Assembly (NCBI RefSeq): GCF_015706575.1
Contig: NW_024037047.1
Span: forward strand, 6,948,632 to 7,012,631
DNA: 64,000 bases
Reading direction: 5' to 3'
DNA from: Patiria miniata
Taxonomy: Eukaryota; Echinodermata; Asteroidea; Valvatida; Asterinidae
Positions 23,901-34,860 of this stretch are shown one piece after another. Made by a program: the position numbers and the translations under genes. Under the pieces are notes generated by a model. That model was not told the origin of the DNA. It saw only the letters and a list, made by a program, of their open reading frames with translations, and did no database searches. Positions within the stretch are counted from its first letter, which is position 1. Each line of letters starts with the position of its first letter.

Positions 23901-26900
23901 TTACTTATCTCCATGTATATTTATCATATTACTTTAATCAAATTTACTTATCAAGTTATTTTGTTACATTGTCTTGTTTTCTTTTTGGCATTATGGAAAT
24001 AAATGTTGATTACTTGATTAAATCTTTATTGTGTCCTTAAAACTTCAAGGGGCATTAAGTCCTAACTATCAGTAGCTGGGTTTTCCCTCCCTTCATCTTT
24101 GAAAACCCCCCAAAACCTAGCGGTGGATTGAAAATGTTGGTGGACCCACCCTTCAAACTTATTCATCCAGATTATATTTCATAATCATTGTTCACTGTGT
24201 ATGTTGTGCTGTCTCATGGGTTCAGTGCACATTTAGGCCTACCCACTCAACGGAAGAAAACGGAGAGTTGGGTAGACCAGTGCGAGAGACAATTGAACTG
24301 TCGATGATGTCTGACGCCCACCCCAAGACACTGGTGTCCGCTCGATTGTCCGAAAGTTCGAAAGTTCGAAGGTTCGTTATTAATCCGAAGGTTCGTTCGT
24401 CCGTGCTTACCACGGACCACTTGTGGGGTACCCGTCTTTTGTTCGAGGTACCCCGCAACGAAATCTTTGGAAATAGGGACATGTACAATGGAACAACAAA
24501 GGAGGGACCCCGGAAGTCCATCTGGCTGGGATATCCGAAGGTTCAATAGTTCGAAGGGTTCACTAAACCGAAAATAGATTTCGAAGGTTCAATAGCCCAA
24601 ATAGACAATAAAGTTCGATAGTCCGCATCGACATTAAGGTTAAACTGTCGGAATTGACAGCATTGAGCATTATTGGAAATTCGGACTATATTGAACATTG
24701 TGTGCTTTCGGATTAATGAGTCTTTGGACAATTAAACCTTGTTTTCGTTTCGGACTACTGAACCTTCGGACTAATTAACCTTATTCTAAATTCGGACTAC
24801 CAAACCTTCGGACAAATGAATCTTTGGATTATCAAATCTTCGGACTATTACGAACCTTCGGAGTATCACATCAAATACTCAGATTATCGAATCTTATATT
24901 TCATTTTGGGACTAATGAACCCCCGTCTGTTCGGGCTATCAAACCTTCGGATCAATACACCTTCGGACTGTGGAACCTTCGAAATATTGGGCGGATCCCA
25001 ATTCACTATGGTTTTAATTTTCAGAATAAAGTCAGTCCTGCATACTTTGTGCTGCATTGTTTGCGTAAACCAGTACGAGGTGTGGCCTTTCATCTGGGCT
25101 TCGAAAAGTGATGGAAAAACACCATTACATGTAAGGAACTCATACCTTGTTTATACTTTTGTACTGCATTTGTATAAAACATTTACAAGCTGTATGTGTT
25201 TGTTTTGGGGTGTTTTTTTGTGCATTCAGATGGAAATCCCAACTTTGTTCTGAAGGCATCGCTAACAGAGTTCTACCTTCCAGAAGGATTTCAGCAAGTT
25301 CTGCCTTGTAGAAGCTGGACGCCTGGTGACGTGCTGTGTGAAGTCCGATGGATTCATGAGTCAAGTCACGTCGTCGTTATTTACAACTTGTCTGCTGACA
25401 AAGTTGAGGCTGATTCTGACTACGATCTTGCCAGTGACTTTGGTCTGCTCATCAAATCAGTGAATCCCACCAATGCAGGACGCTACTCGTGCTACATTCC
25501 AGATGGTCCAGAAAACGCGCCCTTGAAAGGAGCTTTTGACATACATGTGATTGGTATGTGATTGCATTATACATGTTCGTTGTGACCTTCCAATGTTTTT
25601 GAAAACTGTTATTTTTTTTCGTCACTCCGATTCATTCTCCAAATTATATTTTGACAGCAGGCCCAGATTTTGAAGCGTTACTTTTTGTCACATTACTTTG
25701 CTAATCCATCCGTTCACAACTGCCTATAAAAAAGTGACATTTTATTCCGATGATTTGTATTAGGTATGATAAGAGTAATTTCGTGTAAATACTTCATATA
25801 AGTGTCCACGCTCAAAAAATCGAATTTTTAAAAACTTTGTGGTATGAAAGGACTAAGGGAGCAAGTAACCAAACTAGACTTTTTAAACTTTTATTTTGCC
25901 CGTTGCCATGGTTACTGGCCATTATGTGTCTTGGCCATTTTCGGCTAATTTTGAGGCTGCAAAAATTCATTTTTTGCGTTATTTTCAAAGGTCATCAAGC
26001 CAAACTGCAAAGTAATGTCACAAAAGTAACTATATCACGACAAAGTATCATCCTAACCCTTACAAGAAAAAAAATGGACCTAAAACATTTATCATGTATT
26101 CACAACCAGTTGCTCATATTATCCGATTTCATGACATCCAGTTTCATATACATGTATAATGCCGATGACATTCAACTTTACATAACCTTTAATCCCAACT
26201 TTCCAGGTGAAGCTGCTGTTGCACTGCACAGGCTATCGAAATGAGTAGATGGCGTTCGACACTGGATGACTGCAAACAAGCCGAGACTAAACAGCTCCAA
26301 AACTGAGTTTTTCATATCTGCATCTCAAAACAATCTCCCAAAGCTCATCAATTACACCTTCCCAATCGATAATGAGTATGTGTCCCCCATCCATTTCAGT
26401 GAGAAATCTAGGAGTAACATTCGACCCATCCATGACCGTGTCCTCTCATGTACCAGGAAAGCTGTACTCATGCCATGAGGGCCCAGATTCTGTCTAGACT
26501 AGACCATGCTAACTCTCTTTTGGCCGGTTGCAGCAGCTCTGACATCTCAAGACTGCAGCGTCTACAGAACAGGGCTTCTCTTATCATTTTCCAAGTTCCT
26601 CACCGACATCCCTCTACTCCACTTTTGCAATCTCTTCACTAGCTTCCAATCGAACAACGCATTATTTTCAAAATCTTGTTATATGTTTACAAGTCAATCC
26701 ACGGTCTCACTCCCATATACCTCTCAAACAGCATTTCATTCTACAAACCTTCATGATCCGGATTGCGCTCCGCTACAGACACAACCCGGCTCGTGGTGCC
26801 TAGGGGCCAAAGGATGGTGGCGGAGAGGTCATTCTCTATCTGTGCCCTTATATTGTGGAATGATCTCCCATCAACCATCAGACTGGCTCCTAGTCCACAA

Positions 26901-28144
26901 GCATTCAAAAGCCTCCTCAAACACACACTTGTTTGCCAGATCTCTTATGTGATTTACTCTTTCAATGTATCTGTTTATGTTTCTTTGTTTTTGTTTGTAA
27001 AGCGCATTGATCATCAATTTGGAACTGCGCTGTATAAGCACCAGTATTCCACTAAATGTACCATTAGAGAGACACGTTATATTAATTTCTTCGATAATAG
27101 GGAGACACCGGTCATTAGGGAGACACATAACTGTCTCCCTAATTTTACAGCCCCCTTTAGAGGCAACATTTTACCGTCGCAATTAGGTTATATTTGTTGC
27201 TCGTGGTCTAATTAGTAAAAATACCAAAACTCGTGGAAAGGACAATGGAATATTGGGTTAGGGCACATCTAAGTCTATGGGAAAGTCTCCCTAATGACCC
27301 ATTCCCGGTAATTATTATTATTATTGTTATTATTTGTCATTTTAGGTGACTCACTTCCAGCAAGTTCGAATAGTATGTCTTCGTCAGTAACAGTGACACA
27401 AGGGCACGTAATGACTCTACCCTGTGAGTGTGCACGACACTTCCATGATATTTATGATTCTCAACATAAACGTTAACAACTACAAGCCTGCTATCATTAC
27501 ACTTTAAACTGATTCCCATGTCTTTATTGTTCAGTGCCTTAACCAAACGTTCTTACACGAAGAAGGAATGTATAAATGGAGATAGCCTCGCCATTTACAA
27601 GACAAAGACCCCCCCCCAATAAAAAAACAAACAACAACAACAACAACAACAACATAAACAATCGGTTGTTCTGGCTCATGGGAGGGTTACTTCATGTACA
27701 TACCAGTAGCTTCTGAAAATTGAATGAAACTGCTGCAAACTGCTCACTGTCTGAAATGACCTGAAATGTACAAATGTGTGGCTTGACATTTCAAACCTGA
27801 TCTTTGAGATAGATCTTGGCAAGGTTGAAATGTCAAGCCCTCTTTAACTCAATAGGTAGATAAAGCAGAAAGATTGTAGAGGATTCTTAGTGTGATTTTT
27901 GTTTGTTTTCTATACAGATAAGGAACTCAATCCCGACCCTTCTGAAACACCTAGTGCCATCTTCATCGCGATTCCTATTGTTGCACTCATTGCACTCATA
28001 GTATTAATATGTGTACTGTTCCGTTGGTGGTGCCGCAAGTACAAAGGAGAAAAGTCCTTCACAAAGTGCTCCAGTTCGGACAAAATACCTGACACAAAAG
28101 GTACTGTAAGTTGTCAATTGTTTTCAGAAAATGAAAATTGTTAA
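20845..28144 (+). CDS. Gene 1: Ig-superfamily membrane receptor (6-exon model)
   Basis: Exons: 20845-20953, 21439-21796, 22527-22859, 25230-25553, 27346-27423, 27918-28144. The order is signal peptide, three V-type Ig domains, a short stalk, one transmembrane helix, and a basic cytoplasmic tail. All junctions up to the last exon are phase 1 with GT-AG borders. The model codes ~475 residues if the extra base in exon 2 is disregarded; as written, exon 2 is frameshifted, so the gene is either broken here or carries an assembly error. It is probably a cell-surface recognition receptor. No ITIM or ITAM tyrosine motif is visible in the tail. It lies in the same orientation as gene 2, 12 kb upstream, and its transmembrane exon has the same phases as that of gene 2. 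Confidence 0.65.
21075..21245 (+). repeat. Family R copy in gene 1 intron 1
   Basis: A poly-G run then CGGCGTGGGGTTTGGGGGCC ... GCTCTGTGGTGCGATCAGAGG. Same family as the 32-35 kb array. Confidence 0.65.
21439..21796 (+). CDS. Gene 1 exon 2: V-type Ig domain, frameshifted
   Basis: The acceptor TTACAG and donor GTAAGA fit a phase 1-1 Ig exon. The B-strand Cys is in GLPHRIPCLAY, the C-strand Trp in LSLFWYKMN, then TSDFGLLIKF and the F-strand Cys in SKYLCAVRW. The exon is 358 bases, one more than a multiple of three. The first half reads in one frame and the second half in the next; the switch fits an extra A in the seven-A run at about 21601-21607. The sister exon at 25230 (ASDFGLLIK) supports the second-half frame. 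Confidence 0.75.
22527..22859 (+). CDS. Gene 1 exon 3: V-type Ig domain
   Basis: A 333-base phase 1-1 exon (111 residues). B-strand GRRHTLPCGCAS, C-strand ISVVYWSKGEG, F-strand QRFWCHVFKS. A second Cys pair is possible (CGC and LHSCF). One N-glycosylation site lies in SNGT. The acceptor is GGCAG and the donor GTGTGA is weak but in phase. The upstream stretch to 22379 is open but is intron. Confidence 0.75.
23060..24030 (+). pseudogene. LINE 3' end in gene 1 intron
   Basis: The protein part (to 23420) reads TIPHCDYYCNIVWSST, MQNRAIRLCTLSQ and FKYTNKILPQVF, the C-terminal region of a CR1/L2-like LINE reverse transcriptase. An AT-rich 3' UTR follows, ending near GGAAATAAATGTTGATTACT (23995-24014). 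It is truncated at the 5' side and in the sense orientation to gene 1. Confidence 0.75.
24340..24990. repeat. Degenerate CGAAGGTTC / GAACCTTCGG array, opposed halves
   Basis: In the left part (24350-24600) the motif appears as CGAAGGTTC. In the right part (24740-24985) it appears as GAACCTTCGGACTA. About 20 degenerate units of 20-25 bp lie around a unique centre near 24660. It can fold back on itself. Confidence 0.7.
25230..25553 (+). CDS. Gene 1 exon 4: V-type Ig domain
   Basis: A 324-base phase 1-1 exon (108 residues). FQQVLPCRSW holds the B-strand Cys, CEVRWIHESS the C-strand Trp, ASDFGLLIKSVNPTNAGRYS the D-E-F region, and the F-strand Cys follows in YSCYIPDG. The acceptor is TTCAG and the donor GTATGT. 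Closest in the window to exon 2. Confidence 0.85.
26085..27060 (+). pseudogene. Degraded LINE in gene 1 intron (RT catalytic region to 3' end)
   Basis: Frames in series spell a decayed RT: YNADDIQLYITFNP (the YADD catalytic box, with Y-A-D-D changed to N-A-D-D), HWMTANKPRLNSSKTEF, then LDHANSLLAGCSSSDISRL, LQRLQNRAS and SICALILWNDLPSTIR. Several frameshifts separate the pieces. CR1/L2-like, sense to gene 1. Confidence 0.8.
27061..27345 (+). repeat. Short GGGAGACA repeats, ATT microsatellite
   Basis: ATTAGGGAGACAC-type motifs recur on both strands (27066-27145, 27285-27300), followed by an ATT run (27310-27330) just before the next exon. Confidence 0.4.
27346..27423 (+). CDS. Gene 1 exon 5: stalk or remnant of a fourth Ig domain
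   Basis: Phase 1-1 if the strong donor GTGAGT at 27424 is used (78 bases). It reads SSVTVTQGHVMTLP and then the donor overlaps what would be the B-strand Cys codon. The start therefore resembles the A'-B strands of an Ig domain whose remainder is absent; downstream codons run to a stop at 27474. Joined to the next exon it makes a membrane-proximal stalk. Confidence 0.55.
27600..27655 (+). repeat. Poly-C and (CAA)n microsatellite
   Basis: A C run at 27610-27617, then about ten CAA/AAC units. Confidence 0.8.
27781..27838. repeat. 58-bp hairpin in the intron before the transmembrane exon
   Basis: GCTTGACATTTCAAACCT is mirrored by AGGTTGAAATGTCAAGC with a ~23-base loop. It lies 80 bp before the acceptor of the gene 1 transmembrane exon. 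Confidence 0.7.
27918..28144 (+). CDS. Gene 1 exon 6: transmembrane helix and tail
   Basis: The acceptor TATACAG enters in phase 1. SAIFIAIPIVALIALIVLIC is a clear membrane helix, followed by the stop-transfer FRWWCRKYKG. Reading on, the frame stops at 28142-28144 after FSENENC. A strong donor GTAAGT at 28106 would instead end the exon in phase 0 after KGT, the same phase as the gene 2 transmembrane exon. So two 3' ends are possible: a short tail, or splicing to unseen cytoplasmic exons. Confidence 0.75.
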
Positions 28145-28204
28145 TTTTTTCCTTCAATGAGAAAGCCTTCCAGTCTTACCCGCATTTTCTGCTGGATTGA
28201 AGTT

Positions 28205-28210
28205 AATAAA
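28205..28210 (+). terminator. Possible polyadenylation signal of gene 1
   Basis: AATAAA 60 bp after the in-frame stop at 28144. It supports the short-tail form. Confidence 0.4.
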
Positions 28211-28224
28211 GTGAGTGAATCAAT

Positions 28225-28570
28225 CCATCTTACACACACACACTGCCTCGATGCATGGTCAGGTGCGATGCAAACTGTTTCCCGCCAGACTATCCGCTCT
28301 GTTCACAAGTGCCCCCTCACTGGCAAATAAAGTACAGTTGGGGGTGACCAACCGACGCCATCTTGCCTGGCTGCAATTTTGCCGCGACTCGCGTGGCACG
28401 GCCGTACCACTGCGTGTACATATAGTACAAATCCCCTGGTGTACGTGCGTCACACACAAAGTACATGTACAAGGATTGGTGCGCGTCAACCAGCTAAATG
28501 TCCCGCCCATGGGACGTCGTTGCTAGGTAAACAGGGCGCCCTCTTTGTTGGCGCACGGAGCCCATAGGTG
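28225..28570 (+). repeat. Dispersed repeat F, copy 1
   Basis: Matches 34590-34860 with blocks such as AAAGTACAGTTGGGGGTGAC, CGACGCCATCTTGCCTG and TCGTTGCTAGGTAAA. No coding capacity. Confidence 0.75.
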
Positions 28571-29207
28571 GGGATCACCCAGCAGAAGGGTACAGACACT
28601 TATGGATTGGTGGCTCCAGGGTGAAAGGGTCCTGGTCTCCTTTTTTCCTGATGAATAACGTGAAATAACGCATTAAAAAAAAAAGCGTTTTCCCCCTATC
28701 TAGACAGCACCCAAGCCCACCAGACATGTCGAAAGATGATAGTTGAAACATAATTGAAACGTAATTTAAATCCCTATGACTACGAATGATCAACTCCTCT
28801 TCCCACAAGTCATAGGTCTATACAACTCTGTGTACACAAACTTGACCTCATTTCTGATCACAAGGTGCAAACCAACCTCTCTGCTTGGCACAGTACTTAA
28901 AACAATGATAGTTATCTAATGAATGAAATATATCATCCACTTCAATTTTCTTTGCCAGCAGAGGCTTATTGTTTTATTAAAGGAAAGAAATCAATAAAGA
29001 GTAATTATTTCAGTGATTACAGTCTAGCCTGGATGACGCAAATCTGACCGGAGGAAAAGTGTGGTTTTATATATATTTTTGCTTCCGAGGCCAAAGCAGT
29101 AACTTTTTTTTATAATCCCTGAGGTTTATAGATTAACAAAACCCCAAATTTTAAAGCATTTGCAAATGTTTGCAAAATAAATCAGTTGGTAAACTCTTGA
29201 TGAACAT
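28571..29207. other. Intergenic, no gene recognised
   Basis: AT-rich DNA without recognisable features. Confidence 0.3.
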
Positions 29208-30000
29208 TTTTCTAGTTCCAAGTGCCCCAGGTTCTTCGGACAGCCCAAGATCCACACCCTGCGTCCAATTGCTGCTTCCAGAGAGGGTCCTATATACAAC
29301 ACAACCATCAGACATCTTGCAAAGATCCTCCACCACTTGCTAGGAAACACCAAGCATTACATCAAGAACTCCGACCAGTTTGCGGCATTCATCCAAGACC
29401 TCACCCTCCAGCTGGACGACATCATGGTCAGCTTTGATGTCGTCTCCCTCTTCACCAGCATTCCCACCTCAGACGCCTGCACCATCGCCAAGGACAGACC
29501 TCAAGCAGACACCACTCTCCAAGACCGCACCGACCTCACCCCTGACCAGCTTCAAGATCTGCTCCTCACATGTGTCAACTCATCCAGCTTCTGATGGCGG
29601 GACAAATTCTTCGAACAGTCGGCTGGAACCTTCATGGGATCTCCTGTATCCCCGCGGTTCTGGTTGACTTGTTCATGAAAGAATTTGAACAGACCGCCAT
29701 CGCAACAGCAGATCACCAACCCAAGGCTTGGCTCTGGTACGTGGACGACACCTTCGTCATCTGGCAACATGGGCAAGACAACCTCCAGCTCTTCTTAAAA
29801 CGCCTCAACAAGCTTCACAGCAGCATCCAGTTCACCATGGAACAAAAAAGAGATGGCAGCATCTCATTTCTTGACGTTGAGGTGTCCAGAAAGCCAGACG
29901 GAAGTCTTGCTCGCAGTACGGACAGATACCTGCACAGCAACTCTTTCCACCACCCAAGAATCAAGTCCTCCGTCAACCGAGCCCTCGTCCGCTTCCCCGT
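29208..30000 (+). pseudogene. Penelope-like element reverse transcriptase, broken
   Basis: In order: FGQPKIHTLRPIAAS, HLAKILHHLLGNTKHYIKN, MVSFDVVSLFTSIPTSDA, FFEQSAGTFMGSPVSP and the catalytic WYVDDTFVIW, then NKLHSSIQFTME, GSISFLDVEVSRKPDGSL and HSNSFHHPRIKSSVNRAL. This is the Penelope-like RT pattern. There is a stop at 29592 and a frame change near 29660. No GIY-YIG endonuclease follows. Dead copy. Confidence 0.85.
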
Positions 30001-31229
30001 GGTTTTAGTACATGTATTTGTCTTTGATGATCTCCTCATATGAAAGAATAATAAGAACAAAAACTACCACTTACAGATATAGTTTTATAGTTATAGTTTT
30101 AAACACCAAAAGAAGGGGGGGGGGGATGTCCACAACCTTGTTTACGTGTTTATTATGGCGAACCGATATGTACGTGAAGTAAGTGGTGATCGACCTCTTG
30201 TAGCGTCACCACGACCAGGTCAGCAAATTACACGGGTGAGGGCTCCTTTCATTTCTTTTGTCCCTAAATTCATTAAGTCGGCATAGTAGCTAGGTTTGAG
30301 GGTATTCTTTATTGTTCACCGATCATGTAGATGGGCTTTGGTGAAAGCTTGTGGAAAGGGTCAAACAAGAGTGTTTCTTTTGGGCTACTTTGGGTTCTAA
30401 TTTCAGCGTGCGCACTGCATACTTTACATGTATTTTGTCATGTGGAGCACAGTAGGCTGAACGTACTATACTATGTAATGTACTATATTATACGATACTT
30501 TATGAACGTACTATACTATGTAATAATTTGTATCCGTGGGCATATATTATACGCGTACAGTCATGACGAGATTCATTGTCTATACTCTATTCAATTCGGT
30601 GTTCAATTTAGTGTTGCTCTGGCTTGGTATTACCAAGCCAGTATTTTATGGACCGACTTAAGTATTTTATGGACCAACTGTTATATTCAGTTGGGTCATT
30701 TGCATGCTCCCCCCCCCCGGAAAAGCCAAAAAAAAAAAAAAGAAGAAAAAAAGGAAGAAAAGAAAAGAAAAGAAAAAGAGGCGCGAAGTCATATTGGTGA
30801 TGTAAATTTAATGGGTTGGGGGAGGGGCAAAATGTCCCTGCCCCTCTAAAACCGATAAATCGAGAATATGTTGAGAAATACTGGAATTTTTGGGAAAAAT
30901 ATGTTTTGCCCCCCTCTAAAAAAGTCCTGGCGACGCCCATGGCCATGAATTTTAGTCTCAAGTAAGTACATGATAGGCCTTGGCAAAGAAAACATTGGTT
31001 TTTATCCAAAAATGCATGTATACATGGTTTACCACATTGACCTCTGGTATAAGTTAGGTAACATCATTGCTATGACGTCACACTATTGTTAAAAGTTTGG
31101 ATTCGGAACTACGAATCCAATTTTTTCTCGTGTATTTTCTTTAACAGAGATCACCGAATTCCATACTGATCAGCCAATGCGTTTAGGAGTAGGCCTAGGC
31201 CTAATATATTATTATAAGTTTCATTGGAG
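30001..31229. other. Repeat-rich intergenic DNA
   Basis: Contains a poly-G run (30116-30125), a poly-C run (30710-30718), an A/G-rich tract (30728-30780), and a MITE-like end CTGGCGACGCCCATGG near 30930. No convincing gene. Confidence 0.4.
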
Positions 31230-31575
31230 GGGATCGTGGCCCCGCCCCTGATCTTTATAGGGTTAACGTTAAAGGGAGTACCTGCATCAACAAGACATTA
31301 AGCTACTGATTACGAAATGCTATCATATATATATATTTTTTTTCACTGAGAGTGATGACACAGAGAAATTAACAACATTAAAGTTTTGCCACCTCAGGTG
31401 GTACCAAGTCGGTCTGGCCAATGGACTAAATTGTGCAAGGGCGTTATTCAACAGTGCAATGCAACCATCGCTATTGATCATGTTCAGGAGTATTATAAAA
31501 AAAAAGTTTCATTGTGGGGGGGGGGGGGGTCGTGGCTCCGCCCCTGATATCCATAGGGTTAACGTTAAAGGGGGT
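31230..31575 (+). repeat. Direct repeat pair with TAGGGTTAACGTTAAAGGG
   Basis: GTGGC(C/T)CCGCCCCTGAT then TAGGGTTAACGTTAAAGGG occur at ~31236-31276 and ~31533-31574. Confidence 0.6.
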
Positions 31576-31679
31576 CTGGATAATCAAGGGGTGATAACCA
31601 TTAATAAGCTACCACGTTGAAAATGCTACCATTTCAACATATAAATTTGAGATGTATTGCAATAAAAAATAATAGCAAC

Positions 31680-31800
31680 TGGATTTTTTCCCAACTATCA
31701 CTCGGGAGGTAACACACTGAGTATACAGTGTTAAAACGTCGGTGAAGGGCAAAACCTAATTTGATTTATATCACCCGACGCAAAATTCCATCTTATAACA
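31680..31800 (-). repeat. tRNA-derived SINE fragment, body only
   Basis: Reverse complement of the body of the SINE copies at 40839-41441, sharing CGGGAGGTAACACACTGA and ATATCACCCGACGCAAAATT. The tRNA head is missing. Confidence 0.7.
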
Positions 31801-32264
31801 ACTGGATTTTGTTGGAAAGCTGAAACCGATATCGCGCTGACATGTGGCGCTGTATAGATTCACGTGCGAATCCAATACACACGATTGTTTGCATGTTCAC
31901 CTATTGCGTGATCAAAAACAATATCAACCATAATGTCCAAGTGTCTCTTTTTGTTATTTACTGATGCAACGTATAGCTTAGACTGATCAGCTTTCTAAAT
32001 AATTATATTATAACTGAAACAAGACCGTAAGTAATTGTTTTGTTTCATTAAAAAGATAACATCTGTCTCGTCATTTGAAGAAGTATTAATGGCGTAGAAA
32101 TGGACGCGAACTTTCTTCTTCATAAATTTGGAAGATTAGCGATACATGTTGTACACACATTAGATACACGTTTATTGAATGCACGTGACATGATTGTCAC
32201 GTAAGTTAACATCAGTTTATATGGAATACTGTCAACGAAGGTTACATTTTTGAGACTTAAGATT
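31801..32264. other. Intergenic, no gene recognised
   Basis: AT-rich DNA. Nothing recognisable. Confidence 0.3.
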
Positions 32265-33399
32265 AACTCGCATTTGCTCTGAAGACTAATGCGAGCGCGG
32301 AGCGCGAAGCCCTTACGGCGTGGGGTCCGGGGCCCGCTTAAGGGGCCCGGGAAATTTTGGATTATAGATGCTCTGTGGTGCATGCTGAGGCGATTCCTGG
32401 CCCCTTTCCCCCTGAATTAATTAAGCAAAAGTTGTTAAGCTTATAAAGATTTTTTTAAAAAATATACTCTTGTTTTTACAAATTTTAAGCTACTGTGTAC
32501 TTTAAAGTTGTAAACCATGTATTTTCGTCTGCATAATTTCAAGCACTGTATTAAAAAAAGGAATTGTATTGACTTAGAAAACTGTTGCAATGGGCGATTC
32601 GCTGGAGCATTTGCTCCAAGGACTAATGCGAACGCGGAGCAGTGTCTTACGGCGTGGGGCCCTTTCGGGGCCCACTGAAGGGCCCCGGGAAATGTTTGAT
32701 TCTATAGATGCTTTGTGGTGCAATCTGAGACAATTCCTGGTCCAATTTCAGCAAAATGTTGTGAAGATTATTAATTTTTTTTTCGTTATCGCTTCGGTTT
32801 GCGGTAACACCATGTGTTTTTTAAATATTTTTTGTTCATTAGTTTAAAATGTACTCATGTATTTCTTAATACAAGCCTAGTTAACTTTCTTCTGTTCTTC
32901 ACTTGATAACCAAGTATTTTCGACTGCATAATCAGCTTCTAGCATTTTATTTCGGAAAAGGAATTGGATAGGCTAAGTTTGTAAACTGTTTTTAAGGATG
33001 CGTAGGGCTAGGGAGATCTGCCCCGAGGACTACTAATGCGGAGCGCAAATGTCTTTCGGCGTGGGGTCCGGGCCCGCTTAAGGGCCCCGGGATTTTTTGT
33101 TTGATAATTAGATGCTCTGTGGTGCAATCTGAGGCGATTCCTGGCCCCTCTTTCCCTGAGTTATTTTAGCAAAATGTTTTAAGTTAGATAAGGATTTTTT
33201 TCATTGGTTTAATACAAGCCTTTTAAGTTTCTTCTGTTTTTCACTTGATAACCATTTTCGTCTGCATAATTGTTTTAGTGCATTTTATTTTGAAAGGGAA
33301 TTGTATAGACTTAGTTTGTAAACTTTTGCAAGGATGCTTTCTAATGTTTTGTATCAAGTTTAAATTTTGATTTTATCAATATGATAAGATTTTCTTTGG

Positions 33400-33560
33400 A
33401 AATTTTCTACGGAAACGGACATGTTTTGGACTCCTTAAAAGCGCCGAAGAAATGCTGGCAAATTGATCGTACGAAAACCGTACCCTTGACCAATAGTGTG
33501 GTACAAAGAGCAGCGTACGGTGTGTATGTCGCGCTCATCGCGCTAAACACAGCACATCGG
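33400..33560 (+). repeat. Repeat G, copy 1 (matches 35440-35610)
   Basis: Shares ACATGTTTTGGACTCC / AAATGTTTTGGACTCC, GAAATGCTGGCAAATT and CCCTTGACCAAT with 35440-35610. Confidence 0.55.
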
Positions 33561-34589
33561 CTGTCACACGTGCGTGTTGTCGTAAGGGTACGTACGCTCA
33601 TAATATCGCATTTCATAAACCGATATATACTATGCGGGGTTACGTATGGAGTACGTACGGTGGCCGGGATTGCGGTTTATTTCGAAGCTTCTCGAGTTCC
33701 CTGTGTCATACGGCCAGTACACAATGTTTGCTGGCCGCTGATGTTTAATATCGGCACCGGTATTTTTGTTAGAAGGTTGCCCTCCTCCTTCCCTCCATTT
33801 CTCTCACCTTCCCCATCTTTCCCCCCCTGTTTTATTCATTTTTTTTTGGACTTAATTTGACGGGGGACACGTGTCCCCGCGGCCCACCCCTGGATCCGGG
33901 CCTGATGTTCAGGCACGGATCCAGGAATTTTTTTAGACGGGGGCACACCGTTGGAGCACAATTATTTAATTGCTCCGAGAACTAATGCGAGCACGGAGCG
34001 CGAAGCCGGGGACCGGGGCCCACTTAAGGGCCCCGGGAAATTTTGGATTCTAGATGCTCTGTGGTGCAATCTGAGGCGATTCCTGGCTCTTTTCCCCTTT
34101 ATTATTTGAGCAAAAGTTTTTAAGATAATAAGGATTAAAAAAAATATATACTTGCTTCTACAAATTTTAAGTTAATGTATGCCTGAAAGTCGAAAACCAT
34201 GTATTTTCATCTTCATATTTCTTGCATTTTATTTTGGAAAAGGTATTGTATTGACTTAGTTTTGTAAACTGTTGCAACGATGCGTTGGGCATTTGCTCCA
34301 TAACTAATGCCATCGCGGATCACGATTACGGCGTGGGGTCCGGGGCCCGCTGAAGGGCCCCGTAAAATTTTGCTCTGTGGTGCATTCTGAAGGGATTCCT
34401 GGCCCCTTTTCCCCTGAGTTATTTGAGTAAAACGTTTTAAGGTTATAAGGATTTTTTTATTGGTTTATTGGCGTAATATACTCTTACGTTATACAAGCCT
34501 TTGAAGTTTCTTCTGTTCTTCGTCTGCATAATTATTTCCGTGCTTATTTTTGAAAAGGAGTTGTATAGACTTAGTTTGTAAACTGTTGC

Positions 34590-34860
34590 AAGCATGCGTA
34601 TCCGCTCCGTTCACAAGTACCCCCTCACCGGCAAACAAAGTACAGTTGGGGGTGACCGACCGACGCCATCTTGCCTGACTGCAATTTTGCCGCGACGCGC
34701 GGCCGTACCGTACCACTGCGTGTGCATAGTACAAATCCCCTGGTGTACGTGCGTCACACACAAGGAACGGTGCGCGTCAACCAGCTAAATGTCCCACCCA
34801 TGGGACGTCGTTGCTAGGTAAAAGGGCGCCGTCTTTGTTGGCGCACGGAGCTCATAGGGC
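34590..34860 (+). repeat. Dispersed repeat F, copy 2
   Basis: Copy of 28262-28570, inserted in the family R array. Confidence 0.75.

Noticed and set aside
29380..29667. Ser/Pro-rich 95-aa frame
   Set aside because: Wrong frame of the Penelope-like RT.
30331..30849. 172-aa open frame
   Set aside because: Low-complexity Lys/Glu end from an A/G tract; no domain or splice support.
33381..33860. 159-aa open frame
   Set aside because: Overlaps dispersed repeat G and ends in a C/T-rich tract; not domain-like.
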